From contig JAEDNZ010000043.1 in the NCBI GenBank assembly GCA_016302215.1, positions 1 to 12,760 on the forward strand: 12,760 bases of DNA, in the 5' to 3' direction. Below, one piece after another: positions 5,159-12,760 of the stretch; within the stretch, counting starts at the first letter, position 1, and the number at the start of each line of letters is the position of its first letter. This DNA is from Muribaculaceae bacterium. GTDB lineage: Bacteria > Bacteroidota > Bacteroidia > Bacteroidales > Muribaculaceae. Under the pieces are notes generated by a model, which worked only from the letters and a program-made list of their open reading frames with translations, made no database searches and was not told the origin of the DNA. The translations under genes were made by a program, and so were the position numbers.

Positions 5159-7999
5159 GTGACACTAAATACAAAACTAAAATCAATATTGACGCTGTTG
5201 ATGTTGATTTTAAACGTAAGCGCCTCATATGCTGACGATTATGATGATTTAGCTCGACTGATTGTTGAGTATGATAACGCATCTGACAAGGTCCGCGTGG
5301 CCAACGATTTTATGTCGAAAATGCGCAGTGAGGGCTTTTTTGACCGTCAAGTAGTTTTTAATGACAAAAGCCCTTTGGACAGCATCAACAAATGGGTGTG
5401 GTATTGGGCCGGAGAATACTATCTTGACTGTCAGGAATATGACAAGGCTTTGGATTACTCACAAAAGGCACTCCCCCTTTGCAGCAAGGCTGCTACTGAT
5501 AAGTCAGACTGCCTGGGGCTGATGTCAATCATATATTTCAGGCTCTCTGATTATGCCTCCGCCATCAACGCCTCCGAGGAGAGCCTCGCCATAGACCGTC
5601 AGCTCGGCGACCACAGCCGTATTTCCTCGTCGCTCAACACGATTGCCGGCATTTACCTCGCTTCAAAAGAGCCGCAAAAAGGCGAACGATACATCATCGA
5701 GGCGATAAATCATAGCACTATGGCGCGCGACTCGGCGCGTATGGCCATTCAGTATGGCATGGCGTCAGAGATTTACCACCTTATGAACAAAAATCAAGAG
5801 GCACTGAGCTATGCCAACCATGCTTTTTATCTCGATAGCGTCACCGGCAAGAAGGCTAAGCTCGGTATCAGGCTGTCACAGATAGCATCAGCGCAGATGG
5901 CTTTGGGCATGACTGACCGGGCATTAGCATCGTTAAATCGAGCATTGCCTATACTCCAAAGCAATGGCCAGCAGACATCTTACGGCATCTGCAACAACCA
6001 GTTGGGCGAATTGCTACTCTCCCGGGGGCAGTCTTACGAGGCGATAAAGGCTTACCGTAAAGCGCTGGATGTCTTTGTGGCCAAACGCGACCTTTACAAC
6101 GAAGGCAATAGTCGCCTGGGGTTATACAAAGCACTTAAGGCGTCATCACCCGCCGAGGCTATCACTCACCTGGAGCGTTATACCGCTATTAAAGACACGC
6201 TCTACAATAAGGATATGCAGCAGGCTTTGCAAGAATATGACGCCAAATTCCGCAACGAAGAGTTGCTACTCGAAAACAGCAAGGCCAAACTCAAGAACAC
6301 TCTGACGCTGACCATCGCCATAGCCGTAGTGCTCACGATGTCCATCATCGTGGTGTTGCTATCATATAGATATAAGACTCGCCGGCGCCGCCAGATGCTC
6401 CAAAAAGAGCTCCTCGATAGCAAAGAGCGTTTCTTCACACAAATCACACACGAGTTTCGCACGCCGCTCACCGTCATTCATTCGGCAGCTCAAAACATCT
6501 TGCATCACGCCGAAGTGGGTTCTGACACATATCAAGATGCCGGACATATACTGCACCACGAGAACAGCCTGCTTGAGCTTATCAACCAAATATTAGAGAC
6601 CGGGCGCCTATCGGCCGGAGCATCTATGCCTCTGCCTCTGTGTGTGCACGCCAATATCATAGGGCTGTTGTCAATGCTATGCGAGAGCTATTCAGCCTTT
6701 GCTGCCGACAAGGGGATACGCATCATCTACGCCCCGCAGAATGATGAGGTGGAGATGGATTTCTATCCTGACTACGTCAAGCGCATCATGCAAAACCTCA
6801 TCGCCAATGCCATCAAGTATTCACACTCTGACTCTGATGTGCTTATATCATCGCGCATTGAGGACAACGTACTCGCCATATATGTCAGCGACTCGGGCAA
6901 AGGCATCAGCGCCGACAAGATCGACGATATCTTCCGCCCATATTATCGCGACAAAGATTGCTCTATCGCTGAGAGCACCGGCATCGGCCTGTCTATCGTC
7001 AAGCTATGTGTGGAAGCTATGCATGGCACTGTTGACGTCTATAGCGTGGTTGACCACGGCTCCACGTTTATTGTCAAGCTACCGATAGTGCAAAGTGATG
7101 CCGCACTCCAATACGGCGGAGGGCAGCAAATCATTGATGATGCTGACTTCAAATCGTTCAGGACTGAAAATGTTGATGATGATATCGCTGCCGGCGACTC
7201 TCGCTTGCGCGTCCTTATCGTTGAGGACACTGCCGATGTTGCCCACTATATCAAGTTGCAACTAAATCAAGACTACTCTTATTTCTTTGCCAAAGACGGC
7301 GAGGAAGCCCTTGATAAGGCCGTAGAGATAGTGCCTGACCTGATTATCACAGACATAATGATGCCGGGCATTGACGGCTTTGAGCTGTGTCAGCGCATTC
7401 GCGCCTCCGAGCTGCTGTGTCATATCCCCGTGGTGATGGTCACGGCTAAGGTGAAGCACGATGACCGCGTGAGAGGTCTGCAGGTAGGCGCTGACGCTTA
7501 TCTCGAGAAGCCCTTCCACGCTGATGAGCTGAATGTCAGGGTAGAGAAGCTGCTTGAGCAGAGACAATTGCTCAGAGAGAAATACACTCGCATGATGACG
7601 GCAAAGATAGTGGATACACATCATGACGATGCCGATAACCATGATGAGGCGATAGAGCAGGTCAACGAGCCTGAGCGTGCCTTCATCAAGAAGTTTATGG
7701 AAGTGCTGCACACAGCTATGCAGCAGGGCAAGATTGATTATGACGATTTGGCCTATGCTATGTCGCTGTCGCGTATTCAGCTCAATCGCAAGATTAAAGC
7801 CATCACCGGATACACCACCACGGAATACATACTCCACATACGCATATCACTTGCCAAGCAGCTGTTTGACAACACTGATATGCTCGTGTATGAGGTGGCG
7901 CTCAAATGCGGCATTGACAATGCCACTTACTTCAGCGTACTGTTCAAGAAATACACCGGCCTGACTCCGCAACAATACAAGGCACGTCCGCGCGACTAA
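5159..7999 (+). CDS. TPR-containing hybrid two-component sensor kinase/response regulator with AraC output domain
   Basis: One polypeptide carries a whole signalling path. Numbered from the GTG at 5159 (946 residues), a signal peptide ends near SYA (residue 25). A periplasmic TPR-like sensor spans about 75-360 (for example EYDKALDYSQKALPL), and a membrane helix lies at about 380-402, followed by RRRR. HisKA carries the phospho-acceptor His431 in FTQITHEFRTPLT. HATPase_c has Asn550, DSGKG at 578-582 and GIGL at 608-611. A REC domain has the acidic pocket (ED at 689-690), phospho-acceptor Asp732, Thr762 and Lys784. An AraC-type double helix-turn-helix occupies about 835-946. All catalytic residues are present. 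Family knowledge: such hybrids usually sense glycans through beta-propeller (Reg_prop/Y_Y_Y) domains and control adjacent glycan-use genes; here the sensor is TPR and no such genes are adjacent. No ATG is available upstream of the signal peptide; GTG 5159 gives the best signal peptide, and TTG at 5135 or 5141 is the alternative. It ends overlapping tamB. Confidence 0.95.
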   Translation: MTLNTKLKSILTLLMLILNVSASYADDYDDLARLIVEYDNASDKVRVANDFMSKMRSEGFFDRQVVFNDKSPLDSINKWVWYWAGEYYLDCQEYDKALDYSQKALPLCSKAATDKSDCLGLMSIIYFRLSDYASAINASEESLAIDRQLGDHSRISSSLNTIAGIYLASKEPQKGERYIIEAINHSTMARDSARMAIQYGMASEIYHLMNKNQEALSYANHAFYLDSVTGKKAKLGIRLSQIASAQMALGMTDRALASLNRALPILQSNGQQTSYGICNNQLGELLLSRGQSYEAIKAYRKALDVFVAKRDLYNEGNSRLGLYKALKASSPAEAITHLERYTAIKDTLYNKDMQQALQEYDAKFRNEELLLENSKAKLKNTLTLTIAIAVVLTMSIIVVLLSYRYKTRRRRQMLQKELLDSKERFFTQITHEFRTPLTVIHSAAQNILHHAEVGSDTYQDAGHILHHENSLLELINQILETGRLSAGASMPLPLCVHANIIGLLSMLCESYSAFAADKGIRIIYAPQNDEVEMDFYPDYVKRIMQNLIANAIKYSHSDSDVLISSRIEDNVLAIYVSDSGKGISADKIDDIFRPYYRDKDCSIAESTGIGLSIVKLCVEAMHGTVDVYSVVDHGSTFIVKLPIVQSDAALQYGGGQQIIDDADFKSFRTENVDDDIAAGDSRLRVLIVEDTADVAHYIKLQLNQDYSYFFAKDGEEALDKAVEIVPDLIITDIMMPGIDGFELCQRIRASELLCHIPVVMVTAKVKHDDRVRGLQVGADAYLEKPFHADELNVRVEKLLEQRQLLREKYTRMMTAKIVDTHHDDADNHDEAIEQVNEPERAFIKKFMEVLHTAMQQGKIDYDDLAYAMSLSRIQLNRKIKAITGYTTTEYILHIRISLAKQLFDNTDMLVYEVALKCGIDNATYFSVLFKKYTGLTPQQYKARPRD

Positions 8000-10900
8000 T
8001 CTGCCGCCGAGGCAGGCGTTGCCACCGATATGCTATCAGTAGTCTCTATGCTGTCGCCACGCTCTGACTCAGATGCCGGCGACGGCTTCTTTTTGCGATG
8101 GAGGAATGAGAAGATATTGTCAAAATCATGCTTGAGCATGATGCCTACGCCTTGTGTGGTCTGCGCCGTGCGCACGTAGTAGTTTTGGTCGTTGTAGCGG
8201 TTGTAGGCCTTCAGGCGCAGCGTGCCCTGACGATTGAGCAGGTATTCGATATCGAAATCGCCTATAAACTGATTGGTGTTGAGCGACTTATCGCGATAGC
8301 CGAAGTTGCCGTTGAAGAGCAGACGATTGTTGAGCAGGCGGCTTGACAGCATCACATCGACCTCCACATCAGAGAAATCGCCGCGGTCACTGCGCAAGTT
8401 GGGCGCGATGCTCCACTTGTCGCTAATCTTGCCGAGCATAGAGCTGAGCTGGCTCGATATCGTAGATGAAGCCACGGAGAATAGTTCGTTGCCCTTAGTC
8501 GTCGATGCCACATAGTCAGGTGTGTAAAAACGGTTGAGGGCCAGCAGGTAGATAATCTGACGATTCATCATCTCATCAGTGGAGATGATGCTGCGCACCT
8601 TGCGGTATGTGTCGCTGTTGAGCGTCGGAAACTCCAGGTCAAATCCTATGTCGGGTTGGCGCATATCGCCCTTGACCTTCAGTAGGGCATGCACCGGCAC
8701 ATTGGTGCGGTTGAGCTCCTTGTCCTGGAGGAATGACTCATCGAGGTCGCTGAGGTTGGCGTTGACGGCATACACGGCGTTGATATCTAACTGAGCCGAG
8801 TAGGGGTCGCCTCTGAAGGTGATGCTGCTGCCGTCCTTGATGGTGAAGTCTTTGATGATGATGTCCTGTAGCGTGAAGTTATAGCTGCCATTGTCCAGCT
8901 CGTATGAGCCATACATGCGCAGGTCATTGTCGGCAGAGCCGTAGGTCATGCGCAAGTTGCCGTTGCCGGTGGCTTTGATGCGGTCGCCGCCCACAGGGTC
9001 CATGACGATAATCATCTCGGCATCGCGTGTGATGTCAACGTAGAAATCCATATTGTAGGCCGATGGCGCGTCTTCGCTCTTTGCCTGCATGCGGCGCTGA
9101 AATTCGAGCACGGCCTCGGGCACATCGCTCACGGTGATCAGCGTGTCAATATCAGCAGGGCGAGGCGTGACATCGCGGAATGTGATAAACGAGTATTCAT
9201 TAGCATCAAGCCTATCTGACAACACAAAGGTGAAGGTGGAGTGGGGCGCCGTGGTCATATTCACGCCTATATTCACCACGCCGGGCTCGCCGCTGACGGT
9301 GGCGCTGCCATTGCCGTAGATGGTGCCATACCAGTCGGGCGATTGCTTGGGGCCCACGTCATAACACAGCAAATTGCGAGCCTGAGTGACCTTGAAGTCA
9401 AACACCGGCTCTTTGAAGAAGGTGTGCTTGACATAGCCATTGAGCAGCGCGGTATTGCCGTGCACATCTTTCACGGTGATATCCTTGAGGTCAATGATGC
9501 CGGGGCGTATGTGCACACTATCAGCCGCTTCATACCATGTGTTGGTGAAGTCAATCTTGATCTTGACGCTATGAGCAAGGAGGTCGCCCTCGAGGTCAAT
9601 ATACTTAAATGTGCCGAAGAGGTGTGCCTTGCCCGAAGCATATCCCTGAATATCTTGCGCGAATGCCGCCATAAAGGGCTTGAGAAATCCCACTTTGACG
9701 TGGTCGGCATCAAAGGTGAGGTCGAGGCGCTCGCCGTCAGGTATGATGTCGCCGCTGATATAGGAGTGTCGGCCCTCGGGGCTGACGATATCGGCATCAA
9801 GCGCTACCGATTGCTTCTCATTGTCGAAATGCGCCTTTACATCGGCATCGCCAAGCACACAGTAGTTGTAAGAAATGTCTTTGACATGGAGGTCATCGGT
9901 GACGATGACTGGGCTCTTGGAGAGCAAGGCCGAGGCCGTGAAATTGCCGGTGGCGACACCGCCTATCAGAGCCTTATCTATCTCGAGAGTCTCAAAGATA
10001 TCACCTATCGTCACCTGCTTAAGGTGTACCTCAAGCTCATCATCGCTGCTTTGACTCACATCACCATCGATGGCTATGGTCTGAGAGTCGGCAACCATCT
10101 TGAAGTCCTTAACATGGATTTTGCCGTCATTGACAGCCACCATGGCAGGCTCAAAGTGCCATATATCATCGCCGAAGGTGATAGCGCTCGGATTGATGTC
10201 AATCTTCGTGATGAGCGAGCCGGCATCGCTGCGCCCTAACGTGGTAGAGAAGTCAATGATGCCGTTGACGGGTATGCGGCGTGCGATGGCCCAATCCACA
10301 CGCGTGTCAAAGCGATTGTCGGCACCGGTGATGTTGATATTTGCAGCTAAGGGGCCTTTCTTCGTCGGGAAGTTGGTCGTGGCATAGACATCGGCCGTGC
10401 CGGCATTGCCATTCAGCGCCACATACAGCGAGGTGTCATCAATGATCTTATCGCCCTGCTGCAAGTAGGGGGCGTCAATATATATGTATGCGCGATTGGC
10501 GCTGTGGCTCACTTCGCCGGTGATATCTACGGGGTATATGACGTGCATCGGCAACTTAAAGAACTCTGACAGCTCTTCGGCATTGGACAGCGACAGCTCA
10601 AACGAGAAGTCGTTGGCCTCAGCATCATTGATGGTCTGCGTAGCATCATCAATGGGGAATAAGTCAGGCATAGCGGTGGCAATGAGAGCTTTCATCTGCC
10701 GCACCAACGTAGATGGCACCAAATGGCCATCGAGAGTGCCCGACAAGAAATCTGATTTCAGCGACAGCGAAGCCTCAGCTTGGTCGATGGCGTCGCGCTG
10801 TAATGCCATGTCAAGGTGCTCCATGGTGATGCCATCGCCGCTATTATTGACCAGATATAAGCGGTTTATCTCAAGATGTGACTCAGCATCATCTAATGAC

Positions 10901-12564
10901 GAGCCGGCGATGGTCCAGTCAGCATCACCGCTGAGCGTGTATCCGGCATATTTGGTCAGCACCCCGGTAGCAGCCGGATCGTAGTGGCTGACGTGCACGT
11001 TGCCACAAAGGGTATTGATATCATGATTCTTACGATATGCTGCAGCCACGATGGCCTCTAAATTGTCATCGTCCACTGACAGCGACACATCGGCATCAGT
11101 GAGTGAGCGCACCACGGCGTGGGCGGCGATATTGCGATATGTGTATCCGCCTAAGGTCAGCGCTGCTATATCGGCATCAGCCTCGCCCGTAATGGTTCTG
11201 CCGGCTACGGCGCCGGCGGCTTTCAGGCTCATATTGGCCGACTCAAGGGCATTGCCTATGCCGAGGCTTGCGAGACCCGCTATGTCAGCTGTAGCCGCCA
11301 CATCATATTTGATGTGCTTGTAGCGGTCAGGCGTGGCTGCTTTGAGGTCGAGAGCTATTTTGCCCAAAGTCGATCTGACGTTACAGAGAATGTCGGCATG
11401 GCTGACATCAGCATATCCTGATGCGTCAATACTTACAGAGCCTAAGCGCGAGAGCATCAAGGCCGGCTTGCTGCCGAGACGTCCGAATGATGCCATCAAC
11501 TCAGCTACATCGGCGCCCCCGGCGCGAGCCCGCAAATCATCGATGGTCAGACCCCAAGCGTTGTCCTCGCTGCGGCGCGCCGTACCTGTCAGCGAGACAT
11601 CAATATTTGAGCCGGCAGTGAGAGTGAGCGCCGCCGTGACAGCATCAGCCGTGCCGCCGGCCTCAATGTGCATATTTACCTCGCGCCGCACATTGGCCAG
11701 CGCCGGCACAAACATTGCCAAGTCAGGCGCATAGGCCTTGACATCGTCAAGACGCGCCGTGAAGCCCCTGAGATGCTTGTCGCCACCCATAACGTTGATG
11801 TCGGCGGTGGCACTACCTCTGACGTGGCTATGGGGTAGGGAGACATTCAAGTCAGAGACGGCTATGCCGGTGCTATCCACCGATAGCGCGGCGCTGATGT
11901 CAGTGAGGCGGAAGCCGCTGTGCTCGGCAAAACTCAGATGCTCTAATCGTATGTCAAAAGCACCATCAGAGAGCTTGGGCAGATAGGCATATAGCTGCAA
12001 GTCACTGATGCGGATATGGTCCTTGTCAAAAAGGCTGTCAGCAGGCACAGCAGTGCCCACATCATAGCTGAGAGAGCCTCGCCGCAGCACCACAGTGTTG
12101 ATGGCAAGCTGCCATTTGGTCTTTTTCTTCTCACCGGAGCCTTTGAGCTTGTCGAGGATATTCTGAATATTGAGCGGCGCCTCGGCCGAGGCACGCGACA
12201 ATGCCAGCGAGAGGTCATCAATGACCACATAATCCACCACGATATCGCCGGAGTGCAAAAAGCGCAATAGTTCAAAGCGCGCATTGATGGCGCCCACTGC
12301 CGCTGCCGGCTGCCCGGCATCATCACAGATGCTCACATCCTCTACGACGATGCGATTGAACGGGTGATACACCACACGCCCCACAGCCACATCAGTGGCA
12401 AGCACCTGACTTAAAACTGATTGGGCCGCATCACACATGCGCTGCTGAGCCCACGGTGTTGACAATGTCAAATACAATGCCGCCGGCAGGAGCACTGCCA
12501 GAGCCACCATTACCAGAGCCAATGCTCTGAAGATAACCCATATTTTGTGTATGGCACGTTTCAT
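7996..12564 (-). CDS. tamB: TamB-family translocation/assembly module protein (AsmA/DUF490 superfamily)
   Basis: This 1522-residue envelope protein begins with a basic N-terminus and one membrane anchor (about residues 10-34), followed by a typical AsmA-like start (YHPFNRIVVEDVSI, then FLHSGDIVVDYVVIDDLSLAL). The very long middle consists of alternating beta-strands, expected to form a hydrophobic groove across the periplasm. The C-terminal TamB (DUF490) domain is recognisable from SYELDNGSYNFTLQDIIIKD and GSSITFRGDPYSAQLDINAVY (around residues 1230-1265), ending near GVGIMLKHDFDNIF. A Ser/Glu/Asp-rich tail follows. Length fits Bacteroidota members, which are larger than the Escherichia coli protein. 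Known relatives assist outer-membrane protein assembly with TamA, or move phospholipids to the outer membrane; which applies here is not visible. No tamA lies in view. The stop overlaps that of the hybrid regulator by four bases. A -7 box lies just upstream of the ATG. Confidence 0.95.
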   Translation of the reverse strand: MKRAIHKIWVIFRALALVMVALAVLLPAALYLTLSTPWAQQRMCDAAQSVLSQVLATDVAVGRVVYHPFNRIVVEDVSICDDAGQPAAAVGAINARFELLRFLHSGDIVVDYVVIDDLSLALSRASAEAPLNIQNILDKLKGSGEKKKTKWQLAINTVVLRRGSLSYDVGTAVPADSLFDKDHIRISDLQLYAYLPKLSDGAFDIRLEHLSFAEHSGFRLTDISAALSVDSTGIAVSDLNVSLPHSHVRGSATADINVMGGDKHLRGFTARLDDVKAYAPDLAMFVPALANVRREVNMHIEAGGTADAVTAALTLTAGSNIDVSLTGTARRSEDNAWGLTIDDLRARAGGADVAELMASFGRLGSKPALMLSRLGSVSIDASGYADVSHADILCNVRSTLGKIALDLKAATPDRYKHIKYDVAATADIAGLASLGIGNALESANMSLKAAGAVAGRTITGEADADIAALTLGGYTYRNIAAHAVVRSLTDADVSLSVDDDNLEAIVAAAYRKNHDINTLCGNVHVSHYDPAATGVLTKYAGYTLSGDADWTIAGSSLDDAESHLEINRLYLVNNSGDGITMEHLDMALQRDAIDQAEASLSLKSDFLSGTLDGHLVPSTLVRQMKALIATAMPDLFPIDDATQTINDAEANDFSFELSLSNAEELSEFFKLPMHVIYPVDITGEVSHSANRAYIYIDAPYLQQGDKIIDDTSLYVALNGNAGTADVYATTNFPTKKGPLAANINITGADNRFDTRVDWAIARRIPVNGIIDFSTTLGRSDAGSLITKIDINPSAITFGDDIWHFEPAMVAVNDGKIHVKDFKMVADSQTIAIDGDVSQSSDDELEVHLKQVTIGDIFETLEIDKALIGGVATGNFTASALLSKSPVIVTDDLHVKDISYNYCVLGDADVKAHFDNEKQSVALDADIVSPEGRHSYISGDIIPDGERLDLTFDADHVKVGFLKPFMAAFAQDIQGYASGKAHLFGTFKYIDLEGDLLAHSVKIKIDFTNTWYEAADSVHIRPGIIDLKDITVKDVHGNTALLNGYVKHTFFKEPVFDFKVTQARNLLCYDVGPKQSPDWYGTIYGNGSATVSGEPGVVNIGVNMTTAPHSTFTFVLSDRLDANEYSFITFRDVTPRPADIDTLITVSDVPEAVLEFQRRMQAKSEDAPSAYNMDFYVDITRDAEMIIVMDPVGGDRIKATGNGNLRMTYGSADNDLRMYGSYELDNGSYNFTLQDIIIKDFTIKDGSSITFRGDPYSAQLDINAVYAVNANLSDLDESFLQDKELNRTNVPVHALLKVKGDMRQPDIGFDLEFPTLNSDTYRKVRSIISTDEMMNRQIIYLLALNRFYTPDYVASTTKGNELFSVASSTISSQLSSMLGKISDKWSIAPNLRSDRGDFSDVEVDVMLSSRLLNNRLLFNGNFGYRDKSLNTNQFIGDFDIEYLLNRQGTLRLKAYNRYNDQNYYVRTAQTTQGVGIMLKHDFDNIFSFLHRKKKPSPASESERGDSIETTDSISVATPASAAD

Positions 12565-12573
12565 TCGGGACTA

Positions 12574-12581
12574 CAAAGTTA
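12574..12581 (-). promoter_or_regulatory. -7 box (TAACTTTG) just upstream of tamB
   Basis: On the minus strand TAACTTTG fits TAnnTTTG exactly, but no TTTG lies 19-20 bases further upstream. If used, transcription would begin about six bases before the tamB ATG, an almost leaderless mRNA. A second TAnnTTTG match, TATATTTG at 12632-12639, also lacks a -33 element; using it would give a leader of about 65 bases. Confidence 0.5.
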
Positions 12582-12760
12582 CAACTATTTTTGCAACTCG
12601 CCCTCACATAAGGCCTATTTTTGACTTTTTACAAATATAAGTGTAGTAATGGTAAGCGCATTGAGCTGATGCGCGCCCGGCCGTCAAGCGTTAGCCGCTT
12701 TCGTGAGATTGACAAAGAAAGGACAAAGGAGATGGTATATGCTTATTGAATGAGCACAGC
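12582..12760 (+). other. Intergenic region upstream of tamB; possible start of a divergent gene
   Basis: No sizeable gene is visible. The left half is AT-rich. A possible rightward promoter has TTTG at 12620-12623 and, after 20 bases, TAGTAATG (12644-12651), a poor -7 match. From 12669 a short frame of 26 codons (MRARPSSVSRFREI and on) ends at 12749, and an ATG at 12750 follows its stop directly (reading M-S-T to the edge). That ATG may begin a divergent gene. In Bacteroidota I associate the neighbourhood of tamB with tsaD, but the eleven bases visible cannot confirm this. Confidence 0.35.

Noticed and set aside
7262..7837. 191-residue open frame on the - strand over the receiver domain
   Set aside because: The opposite strand encodes a complete receiver and AraC region with all key residues; the minus frame is a shadow.
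9241..10239. 332-residue open frame on the + strand inside tamB
   Set aside because: It lies wholly opposite tamB, whose codon pattern and family match are clear. Its translation has no recognisable motif and is explained by the mirror of tamB codon use.
12681..12704. Hairpin AAGCG-TTAGC-CGCTT in the region upstream of tamB as a terminator
   Set aside because: Only five base pairs and three following T residues; too weak to call.

Overview
The window looks like a chromosomal segment of a Bacteroidota bacterium, most likely order Bacteroidales (a Muribaculaceae-like genome would fit, but that is inference). The evidence is three promoter-like sites with the Bacteroidota -7 box TAnnTTTG (two of them with a -33 element exactly 20 bases upstream), a one-polypeptide hybrid sensor kinase/response regulator with an AraC output domain, and a very long TamB-type envelope protein. 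Shine-Dalgarno sequences are mostly absent, and base composition is close to 50% GC in genes and AT-rich between them.

Left part (8-4297, + strand): five tightly packed genes that read as one transcription unit, probably the distal part of a surface-glycan (O-antigen, capsule or exopolysaccharide) locus. In order they are a polytopic membrane protein of polymerase or GT-C type, a GT2 glycosyltransferase, a shortened SDR-like protein without recognisable NAD or catalytic motifs, a GT42/DUF115-like protein with an NGPSL motif, and a GNAT acetyltransferase. Overlaps and short gaps suggest translational coupling.

Middle (4298-5158): an initiator tRNA on the minus strand with its own promoter and a strong terminator. 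It is followed by an AT-rich regulatory stretch of nested 9/18-base repeats, two copies of an 18-base site containing TCACTnnAGTGA at 21-base spacing, and a third, GC-rich palindrome. After these come a -7 box without a -33 element, a 63-residue unknown small gene, another palindrome and a full Bacteroidota promoter.

Right part (5159-12760): a TPR-containing hybrid two-component regulator (periplasmic TPR, membrane helix, HisKA, HATPase, REC, AraC) on +, meeting tamB on - tail to tail with a 4-base overlap. tamB occupies about 4.6 kb and ends near the right edge, where an intergenic region may hold the start of a divergent gene.

The most interesting part is 4702-7999. The paired sites have the geometry expected for an AraC-type activator, lie next to a promoter that lacks its -33 element, and control an unknown small gene directly upstream of a gene for an AraC-type hybrid regulator. 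A local sensor/small-protein circuit is a testable inference, not something the sequence proves.
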